DNA of 64,000 nucleotides from Nilaparvata lugens (lineage: Eukaryota; Arthropoda; Insecta; Hemiptera; Delphacidae): assembly GCF_014356525.2 (NCBI RefSeq), contig NC_052510.1, forward strand, positions 57,342,956 to 57,406,955. The letters are read 5' to 3'. The translations under genes were made by a program, and so were the position numbers. Positions 55,451 through 64,000 of this stretch are shown one piece after another; within the stretch, counting starts at the first letter, position 1, and every line of letters begins with the position of its first letter. A model generated the notes under the pieces. That model worked only from the letters and a program-made list of their open reading frames with translations. It was not told the DNA's origin and did not search any database.

Positions 55451-57454
55451 ACTCCTTAATTATTTTCACAAAGTAGATTTTTAACTAACAGTATAATCAT
55501 AGCTAACAGTAGATTTTTTATCTAACAGTATATTCAGCTCAGTCCTCAGTAAGGTCAACAAACAGTTTAAGGGAGCTCATAGTAGAAAAATGTATCTCTT
55601 TTCTGTATAGGGCTACACTTGTAATATAAATAAAAAAAAATCTCAAAATAAGAATCTTCCTTGGATTGTCACAATGATGTTTATTGTATATAGGACTAGA
55701 ACTTGGAGTATAGACAGCAGAGATGAGGTAAGATCCAACCAGTATAGAATGTACATTCTATACTCACTGGATCTAACTAACTAGAAGTAGTGCTAACTTC
55801 TCTCTGATAGACAGAGACAAATAATCTAGGTACCTCCTAAACAGTATCCTTAATCTATGGTATAGATTATTTGCTTGAATAAAATTGACGGATCATAGTG
55901 ATATTTTGCATTGGCTAGCATTGGTCATTCTAAAAATTAAAATCATTATATTACTCTTCATGAAGACAATATAAGCTGACTACAAAAATTGGCATTTCTC
56001 ACGATAGATGAAAATATAGCCAATTACTTAGTTATTATCGAATTGAGTTCCACAAATTATACAGAATTATTGATGAAAAATCAAGGAATTTTTAGAATTC
56101 AGAACCTGTGTATAACTTCATGAAAATAAAATGTGTATAACTTTAAAGTGTGCTGTAAGATTCTCAGCTATGTTTTCTGAACTTTTATATGGTAAAATAT
56201 GTTTTGATCATCTACAATGAAGGATAGAATCGTCTTATACCCGTATGGGATAGGAAATTCACGAATGACACAATAATCAATATCACGTCTGAACTACTGG
56301 ACTAATTCACTTGAAATTATAGAGTCCTATTTTTCAATTAAATTAATTCTTTATTTACAGGCCTATTTTTCAATTAAATTATTTTCCAATACTTACAGAA
56401 AAACACTTACATAAATATGTGTGACAACAACAAATGAATAATGCAAAGAAAATAACAAAATATAAAGCATAATGAGTAATCAATAATCAATAGCCGCTGA
56501 CAGAATGATCAATAATTTATTTCAAATTAGTGCAAACAAAATAAAATCATTCCGAGGCTCAACCTGTGGGGGATGGAGTATCAGTTGATTTTAACTTCTT
56601 CAAGATTTCAGTAGGTCAAGTTTTCAGTTTGTCAATTTCTAATTAGACCCTTCCAAGGCACGGGCTTCCAGCTAGTCATAAATAAATTCATGCCAACAAA
56701 ACAGAGATTTCAGAATATTCCAATCGACTTCGAAAAGACGACGTTTCTGAAGAGCTTCCATTACAGAAAAAACCAGCAATTTTATTTACCCGATATTTCT
56801 GATTATCCAAGACCAGGTGGAATTAATTGACAAGCCATTGATTAGATGGAAGTCTTTCCGCGCAAAATGAACAGAAAGCGGAGTTTGTGGAGATAAGAAA
56901 TTAGGACGATTGTTGTTAACTTTCTTTCCTTTTGCAATAAAGTGAAGAGCGAGAGAGAGAGAAAGGTATATAAAGGAGAGAAAAACAACAAAAGAAAGCA
57001 TTGATTGGTAGCCGGATTCCATTGAACGTAATTTATCAATTATCAGCTATTTATAGTGAATCTGGAAATGACTGTAGGAGGGTTGTAAACAAGGACGGAA
57101 GGAAATCAATTCAGCAAAAAGAAGAAAAATAATTGCCACAGAGAAAATAATGATTGTTTGCTGGTCTTCACCTTCATTTTCTATACTTTCCCTAGCTAAT
57201 TTTCTCTCTCTCTCCACTACTCAATCGCTAATTTTCTCCTCCTCTTCGTCTCTCTTCCTTTTGTGATTGATGTTGATTTTATTTGAATAATGGTATTGAA
57301 CTTGGACTTCGGAAGGAAGGTTGAGCAGGACTTGAAAAGACATCTGTTGACAGTATTGAGTGTTTTCTATTAGAAGTATTTGAGCAGTATTGAACAGTGA
57401 TTTACAATTGTATTGTAATTGTAATGATTATTTGACAAAATCACTTAACTTATA
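55451..57454. other. Gene-free stretch
   Basis: 56600-56680 is a SINE-free relative of the SINE's target repeat (CAGTAGGTCAAGTTTTCAGT). Overlapping frames at 56786-57039 are rich in Leu/Ser and not recognised. No exons supported. Confidence 0.4.
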
Positions 57455-57745
57455 TGGGCTACTTTATTCAAATTAATAAAAAGAATATGAAAACGTGTAG
57501 TACCCTTTTAATAGAACATTTTAACGACTAGTTTGGCCATTTTCAAGTTGAATGTCAAGTAATCATTTTAACTTGAAAATAGCCGATGGTCGAAGCTAGT
57601 CGTTAAAATGTTTTAAAGCTTTTATAATGTTTTGAAGTTTTTAGAATGTTTTAAAGTTTTGAAAATGTTTTGAAGTTTTAAAAATGTTTTAATGAAAGTG
57701 TACTACAAGCTTCTATATTGTTTTTATTGATTTGACAAAATACAT
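57455..57745. mobile_element. Foldback element of the GTAGTACCCTTT type
   Basis: Inverted ends with GTGTAGTACCCTTTTAAT and AATGAAAGTGTACTACAAGC, inner CATTTTAACGACTAG and CTAGTCGTTAAAATG. The right arm carries three to four tandem copies of TTTTAAAGTTTT(A/G)AAAATG-like units. Flanked by TATGGGCTACTTTATTCAAA, as at 9.3 kb. Confidence 0.65.
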
Positions 57746-58002
57746 TTGAATTTTGACATCACTTTCTTTAGATAGAAACGAATGTCTAGATTTTTACACT
57801 TTGAACATTACAAGTGATGCGGACGAGGCTGAGCCAATAAGAACCCCCTCTTTCAGTTGTAACTCACAAATAGATTAAATTTGAAATATATTCTTCATAA
57901 TTGATGACAATAATTACATTTCTCTGTTTTATTTTCAAGATGATGTGTTATTCTCAACACTTGTCTCATAATTTTTCACCTAAGCCTCTTGTTTACATAT
58001 CA

Positions 58003-58240
58003 ATAATCAAATCAATTTATTCTCACAATTTACAAATAATACAGTACAGTTACAGTAAATTTATATATATACACTTACGTTATGAGAGACTCACATGTAG
58101 GCTTAAGCCTGTGTTTGTGAGGGCCTGGCGTAATTCGCTGAATTTAAATCGATAAACTGAATTTAAGAAAATTAATATTATATTAAACTGAGTTTGAGAA
58201 AAATACGGATAGAAATAATGATTGATCCATCATGATTTCT
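58003..58240 (-). repeat. Dispersed repeat, probable LINE/SINE 3' end, copy 2
   Basis: Second copy of the 5822-6060 family in the same orientation. The frame running through it (57901-58155) is repeat-derived and not a gene. Confidence 0.7.
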
Positions 58241-58957
58241 TCTTTATTCTTTCATTTCATTTAATTTATTCATAGACAATACATACAATGCAGGTAAAAA
58301 CAACACGCATTCGCCCAAAACTGATTCAAATCTTAATTTGGAATACACAGCCTGGAGGTTATGTAAATGATAACTTAATTTACAGACTATTTTGAGTCCA
58401 AAAAATTCTACGACCAATTCTAGTACTGTTTTCGAAATAATAGTTTAAACCTGTTGACCAGTGATCACCTACAATTTCAACGCTTTGTGTACTTTATCTA
58501 TTTTGACTTCTTCCCTAGTCTATGACTGAGCCTCATAGAAATAATCTTCCAAACCCATTTACTATGGTGATCACCTGAATTTTCGAATACTTTGTGTACC
58601 AAATAAAACTTCTTCGATAAAACACCGCTATGTCGTAGAAAATGTCATCAAAATCACTCTGGAATTGAACTCCGAGAACTGTACCATGCACCTATCTTAA
58701 TTTCCATGCCTTGGTATTCACAGTAATAAAACTAATATCATTGACAATAGCGTCTTATCGCTTGAATGGCGTGAAGCACTCAAAAGATAGTTCCGTTGAT
58801 GGGCCTTTTCGTTTCTGACGGAGATTCCTTACCCTAATTATCGATCAGAGGCCCTAAGTGAAAGTAGAAAAAAACGGGACTATTATGCCCGACCTACCAT
58901 TAATTACTATGCGTGCATGGAAAGGTATAGATGTAGTTCGATATATAGTTATATTGT

Positions 58958-59440
58958 ACTGTCAGCATCCTTCATACAGGAACATTAATGCTCCCCATTA
59001 AAACAATACTGACAATTTAAATTGAATCTCGTCAGAGCTTACTAAAGAAATGCTCATATCAACTGTCAGTATCCCTCATATAAAACATCAATGCTCCCCG
59101 TTTAATCAACGCTGACAGTTTAAAGTGAATCTAATCTAAGGAAATGCTCATTTCAACTGTCAGTAATCCTCATATAAAAAATCATTGTTCCCCATTTAAC
59201 TAACTCTGACAGTTTAAAGTGAATCTTGGTAGAGCTTACTAAAGAAATGCTCATTTCAACTGTCAGTATCCCTCATATAAAACATCAATTCTCCCCATTA
59301 AATCAACACTGACAGATTAAAGTGAATCTAATCATAGCTTATCAAGGTACTGATTTTTTTCAACTGTCAGAATCCCTCATATAAAACAACAATCTTCCCC
59401 ATTCAACGAATGCTGAAGGTTTAAAGTGGATTACACTATA
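58958..59440. repeat. Tandem array of about 100-bp units with internal inverted CTGTCAG/CTGACAG
   Basis: Units start at ACTGTCAG near 58958, 59059, 59156, 59257 and 59360. Each contains AACTGTCAGTATCCCTCAT, then ATGCTCCCCATT and CTGACAGTTTAAAGTGAATC, so every unit can form a hairpin. Related single units occur at 31010-31128 and 45605-45670. Confidence 0.85.
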
Positions 59441-59719
59441 AATGTAGGCGGCTGCTACCTACCATCCCCCAAAGTGTCTGAGATTTTTTCAATTAACGAA
59501 GTAGCTCTGACGTGTAGGGTGATAGATTACTTTTACCTAATACACTAATGACTATATTATTATTTTCTCATCAATGGTTGCTTTTCATCCCTGAGCTACT
59601 TCAAAGAAGTTGAGCCTTTTAAACGAACTAGTTACACGTTTTGTAGTTCAGTGATTGTTTTAAGCCGAAGGCTACTGGCCATGATTTCTGACTGCCTTAA
59701 AATTGGTACCCTGTTCATT
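59441..59719. other. Gene-free stretch
   Basis: Nothing recognised. Confidence 0.4.
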
Positions 59720-60500
59720 GAACCTAAAAATGTTGGGAAGGTTAAAAAATAACAGGAACGTTTATCCAGTTTGTGAACCTACAATTTTCGAGTGGAATGA
59801 AATGACTGTCTGAATAGATACAACTTAGGCTAGGCGCACAACAGTTAGTCAAGACAAGACAAGACATGATCAGTCACAATACTTCACATAGTTGCTTATG
59901 AAGACATATCTAATTGCAATGACTAATCAATGTGTATTGCGTCATAAGCAACAATGTGAAGTATTGTGACTAAACGTGTCTGATTATATCTTGTCTTGAC
60001 TAACTGGTGTGCGCCTAGTCTAAGGCTAGGCACACACCAGTTAGTTAAGACAAGACATGATCAGACACAATATTTCACATAGTTGCTTATGACGCAACAC
60101 ATACTGATTAGTCATTGCAATTAGACATGCCTTAATAAGCAACTATGTGAAGTATTGTGACTGATCATGTCTTGTCTTGTCTTAACTAACTGTTGTGCGC
60201 CTAGCCTAGGTTGTATCTATTCACACAGTCATTTCATTCCACTCGAAAATTGTAGGTTCACAAACTGGATAAACGTTCCCGTTCTTTTTTAACCTTCCCA
60301 ACATTTTTAGGTCAAGATAAGACAACACATGATCAGACACGTTTAGTCACAATACTTCACATTGTTGCTTATGACGCAGCTCACACTGATTAGTCATTGC
60401 AATTAGACATGTCTTAATAAGCAAGTATATGAAGTATTGTGACTGAACGGTCTGATCATGTCTTGTCTTGTCTTGACTAACTGGTGTGTGCCTAGCCTAA
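59720..60500. mobile_element. Compound palindrome: three GGCTAGGC-type MITEs within nested inverted repeats
   Basis: MITE 1 (about 59829-60021), MITE 2 (about 60025-60207) and a left-truncated MITE 3 (about 60313-60498) share GGCTAGGC(G/A)CACA(A/C)CAG ends, GACAAGACATGATCAGAC and TTCACATAGTTGCTTATGA. MITEs 1 and 2 abut. 59720-59828 and 60208-60312 are inverted flanks (CCAGTTTGTGAACCTACAAT and its complement). TTA, TAA, TAG and TAA at the tips suggest Harbinger-like TWA targets. Confidence 0.85.
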
Positions 60501-60989
60501 TTAACACATGAGGTGAATAATATAGTTTGACATGTTTCAAATACATGAATAGGTCTAGATATTGCTTTGTATTTTCTAAAATTTTTCCTGCTTGTGCTAC
60601 ATAGTAAATTATGGATCTGAGTGCAAATCATCAATGATTCACTGTTTAAATTTTTGTGTTGATGTAAAGGGTCCACTGGAGATTCATAATGGTGTAATAC
60701 CCGAAACTAGTATCTCAAATTGGTTGAATAAACCAGGGTTTTTGACGATATCAAGTCTTTCTAATGATTGACAGTTTAATGTAACATGATATTGCATATA
60801 TACTATGTTGAGAATATACATGAGACAGAGTATGTCATAATCAAGCATTGCTATTTAACATGGAGCATATGAACTAATACTGCACCATTAAGTTAGCCTA
60901 CACAAAGTTTGATCCAATTCTGTAGGCTGGAATTATCAATCATGAATCTGTAGAACTCAATAATTGATTTTGTTAGGATTCAAGATTCA

Positions 60990-61110
60990 AGATTCGTTTA
61001 TTGTCAGAACATTAAAAACAATAATGCAAGACATCGTCAAAAAATATACAAACAATCACAATTTTTACAAATTATCACAGGTCATAGAATTACATCACAT
61101 TATTTAGTAT
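60990..61110 (-). repeat. LINE-like 3' end
   Basis: Plus strand starts ATTCAAGATTCAAGATTCG, a short tandem tail, then TTTATTGTCAGAACATTAAA. This is the usual look of a non-LTR element end read on the minus strand. No coding remnant. Confidence 0.45.
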
Positions 61111-61230
61111 TTCAAACTGTAAGGTTAGCAGTCAATTCGGGATTCAATTCTTAAGTAAAAATTACTTTTTATAGTAAAAACAAACTGGATTGTTGAAACA
61201 ATTTAATATTCAAGTTTTGGTTATCACATC

Positions 61231-61340
61231 AATCAATCTCCGGTTTGATCAATCTCTAGTTTGATCAATCTCTAGTTTGATCAATCGCTAGTTTGATCAA
61301 TCTCTAGTTAGATCAATCTCTAGTTTGATCAATCTATAGT
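61231..61340. repeat. 16-bp tandem repeat
   Basis: Six to seven units of TTTGATCAATCTCTAG with single-base variants. The first unit has CCGG and the last ATAG. Confidence 0.9.
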
Positions 61341-61408
61341 TGATTGAAAGCTTGAACATTGAGTAGCAAAATGTATGGTGTGGATGAAGCCCTAGGATTG
61401 GCCATTAG

Positions 61409-61606
61409 CATAGCCACCTCTAATACGAGGCCCCGGCCTACGATATTGCAACGTCGCATTGTAGGTCTAGAATCTAATATATGATTGGTGAAAAAGATCA
61501 GCTGGTATTTTTTTGAATCTTTTTCACCAATCATGTATTAGATTCTAGGCCTACACTGCGACGTTGCAATATCGTAGGCCGGGGCCTTGTATTAAAGGTG
61601 GCTATG
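61409..61606. mobile_element. 198-bp palindromic MITE (CATAGCCACC family), copy 2
   Basis: Independent insertion of the family at 8226-8414, with the same CATAGCCACC and GGTGGCTATG tips. Flanked by CCATTAG on both sides (61402-61408 and 61607-61613). The different target sequence shows that the duplications are genuine. Confidence 0.88.
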
Positions 61607-61923
61607 CCATTAGCCGTCGACCAATGAACGCTGAGCTGTGAGCTCTATACTACTGCCATTGGCCGAGACAAGACACGCCCAAGTCTTCCAAATATGGCCA
61701 TGAAAACCGTGCTATGCTGAATGCAGAGTTCAAAATAGAGAAATGTTATAAAAATTTTAGTCGATAATTCATAATAACTATGCTATTTATTATTAGAATA
61801 GAATGACTGCCTTTATTTTATACCTGGGAGGGCGAAGTTAGGGCGCAGTCGGCCCTCTCTTACACTTAACCCTCAATGTTTGTGAGGTTGGTGAGGTTAC
61901 CCTTATTATTGGTATACATATGA

Positions 61924-62530
61924 ATGTTAGAGAATATCAGTTATAAAAACAAATCAATGGCATTCAAAGGAAAATATCCAATTAGAACCAAAATAGAATT
62001 GAACGGAAAATTAATAGAACAAGTGAAAAACTTCAACTATCTTGGTAATGATGTAACATATGATACAGATATTGATGTATACAATAAAATTTCAAAGTTT
62101 CAGAAAATATGTGGCACTATACATAGAAACCTCAAAAATAAATCAAGACAAGAAACCAGAATAAAGTTCTATAATACCATTGCAGTTCCGACTCTCCTAT
62201 ATGGAAGTGAGCATTGGATTCACACACGTAGAATGGACAGTCGAATTCAAGCTGCAGAAATGAGGTTTCTAAGGAGTGTATTTGGCTGCACTAGAGTTGA
62301 TAGAATAAGAAACACTGATATAAGACAGGGTTTATTGGTTGCTCCTCTACATGAAAGAATTATTCAAAATAGACGCAACTGGTGCAGTCATTTGGATAGA
62401 ATGCCACCTTGAAGAATTCTCGTTGTAGTCCAAAACTATAGACCTACAGGAAAAAGAGATGTAGGGAGACCAAGAAAGAGATGGGTACCGGAACAGGTTC
62501 ATTAATAAACCTAATCCCTGAAGTGAAGAT
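61924..62530 (+). pseudogene. RTE-type LINE, 3' part of the reverse-transcriptase ORF
   Basis: A plus-strand frame encodes the C-terminal region of an RTE-like LINE polyprotein. Landmarks in order: QVKNFNYLGNDVTYDTDID, KFQKICGTIHRNLKNKSRQE, FYNTIAVPTLLYGSEHW, AAEMRFLRSVFG, DRIRNTDIRQ and RNWCSHLDRMP. A stop codon (TGA, 62410-62412) interrupts the frame, after which the same frame continues RPTGKRDVGRPRKRWVPE to a second stop near 62505. Then GATGATGATGAT, the usual RTE 3' tail. The ORF is 5'-truncated: the endonuclease and catalytic RT motifs are absent. The single premature stop suggests moderate age. Confidence 0.85.
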
Positions 62531-63600
62531 GATGATGATATGAATGTTATTATTAAAATGATGGGCTCGAATTGTGGGACACTCATAAGATCTGATGGAT
62601 CTTTATACCTATAGATTGAATTATCCATTATATTTAATAAGTGTCCTTAAAACCTAGACCTAGACATCTAGATAGTAGAAAGTGGCTAAATCTGAAGAAC
62701 TTTTTACAATGTTGTGAGATAATGAATGCTATTATGAATTTATTTTAAATTGATCTGTGTCATATGATTGATTTTCCATTTTCTTTTTCGTATTACTTGA
62801 ATTATGTTAATGAAGTCTCATTCTACTCTATACTAGTAGTACGCGTTGAAACATTGAATTAGAATACCTGCAAGAAGAGAAGCCAGCATCAGTATAATTT
62901 CTTCGAATCAACAAAAAATTGATGACAGTGTGCAAAATAAACACAGATTAAAATTAATAGTGTAGATGGATGAGGTTTGAAATTAAAGGTCCCCGAAATG
63001 CCAAGGAGAAGATCAGCTGTACTTCATACAGATGAGACGAGGATGACTCTCCAGTCGATAGTTAAAGGTCATCGACCTTGCAGCATCTCCTAATCGATAT
63101 TCAAATGAATCTCCACTCATTTTTACCGCTCACAGAATTATAATTAACTTTGAAAATGGCTACCGTCGGATCGGTAGCTGCGTCGCGTCTTCTCTCTCAT
63201 CGCGACTCAACTTGGGTTAACTCAACTTGCAATTAAAGTTTTCACACACTGAAAATAACACTCACACACTCGCACACCAACCCACACGCCCACACACACG
63301 CACTGACGATACGTTAATTAAAAAAATTGGCTCAATACCATACATGTACCGTGGTTGTTTACTCAATCATGCCTACCATGTACATTCAGATGTAATCAAG
63401 CCGGGAACTTGTTTTATAGTTGATTTTGAGGAAGATTAATATTGGTACCGTTAAATCCATAAACGTCAAAGTTCCAGGGTCTTCTACCTTCATTCAGCAA
63501 TTTGATAAAATTCGTTGAATTGATTTTTCTTAGCTTACTCATGTATCATTTGGTAAACAAATACAATACACCTTATCTATGAAACTGAGGAATAGTCAAA
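62531..63600. other. Gene-free stretch
   Basis: 63000-63230 is slightly GC-richer and 63240-63305 has CACACA/CACGC low complexity. The 70-codon frame at 63227-63439 was not recognised. Confidence 0.4.
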
Positions 63601-63614
63601 CACTTGAAACCGGT

Positions 63615-63726
63615 AATAATATTATAATATTATATTATAATATTATAATATATTAATATTCATATTCATGAATATTATAATATTATAATATTATAATATT
63701 ATAATATTATAATATTATAATATTAT
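63615..63726. repeat. AT-only self-complementary octamer array
   Basis: About 110 bp of AATATTAT/ATAATATT repeats, with CATATTCATGAATATT in the middle. Each unit is close to palindromic, so the whole tract can extrude hairpins. Confidence 0.9.
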
Positions 63727-63837
63727 TGTTAAGTGGAAAGGGATTTTAATTCAGGAATATATCCAAAAATAGAACAGAGGTTGCCAAGGCATTTTCCATG
63801 GTACTCATTCATAATCATGAATACTGGAAAATAAATG

Positions 63838-64000
63838 TATTTATTTATTTATTCATACATTGATACATACAATATCATCATCAACTATGGATAATTCAGG
63901 AAGGAACAACAGGGTTAAAACCCAAAATTGTTCCTTTCCCAAATTTAGATAGAAATTGTCCAAAAAAAGGTTATGTTTACACTTCATGATTTCTGTACAA
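63838..64000 (-). repeat. LINE-like 3' end (TTTATTGATTCATACA family), partial at window edge
   Basis: Plus strand TTTATTTATTCATACATTG followed by GGAAGGAACAACAGGGTT and TTCCCAAATTTAGATAGAA. A diverged member of the family at 43710-43955; continues beyond the window. Confidence 0.5.

Overview
The window looks like a gene-poor, transposon-rich stretch of an animal nuclear genome. It is AT-rich and has long microsatellites, dense terminal-inverted-repeat (TIR) and foldback elements, tRNA-derived SINEs, RTE-type LINE, Penelope-like and Ty3/Gypsy remnants, spliced exons, and two 100-N gaps of the kind used for unknown-length scaffold joins. An insect is most likely, possibly a hemipteran such as a planthopper. 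That is an inference from the repeat mix and a DUF1091-like gene; no marker gene proves it.

Layout. 1-3184 is repeated in inverted orientation at 31129-34327. The left arm ends exactly at the first gap and carries many one-base deletions relative to the right arm, so a misplaced redundant contig is a serious alternative to a true inverted duplication. 3285-9310 holds a 21-bp minisatellite, a GT tract, a 700-bp GAA/AAG polypurine tract, dispersed repeats and a hAT-like MITE. 10468-13310 is the best-defined element: a small Ty3/Gypsy-type LTR retrotransposon on the minus strand with 144-bp LTRs, a 5-bp target duplication, gag, and a pol lacking integrase. 13.8-25 kb is a mosaic of LINE 3' ends, foldback elements and tandem duplications. 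25.5-28.4 kb holds a 3-bp-TSD MITE, a 940-bp Harbinger-like element and a higher-order satellite of alternating 174/177-bp units.

35.1-37.4 kb carries the only reasonably recognisable host gene: two minus-strand exons, joined in phase, that read like the C-terminal half of a secreted MD-2-related/DUF1091 protein. Two further exon-like segments on the minus strand (50.3 and 51.9 kb) could belong to a chemoreceptor, but this is weak. 38-49.7 kb is dominated by palindromic elements, including a Penelope-like relic with a GIY-YIG endonuclease domain. 51-64 kb holds more MITEs (several with paralogous empty sites in this window), a compound palindrome at 59.7-60.5 kb, and a 5'-truncated RTE-type LINE ORF.

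The most interesting lead is the LTR element. The 16 bases one position inside its 5' LTR are perfectly complementary to a stretch of the LTR that starts at a predicted initiator, with a TATA-like box 25-33 bases upstream. No tRNA primer site was recognised. This is the layout expected for Tf1-style self-primed reverse transcription. No CRISPR, bacterial operon or complete multi-gene system was seen.
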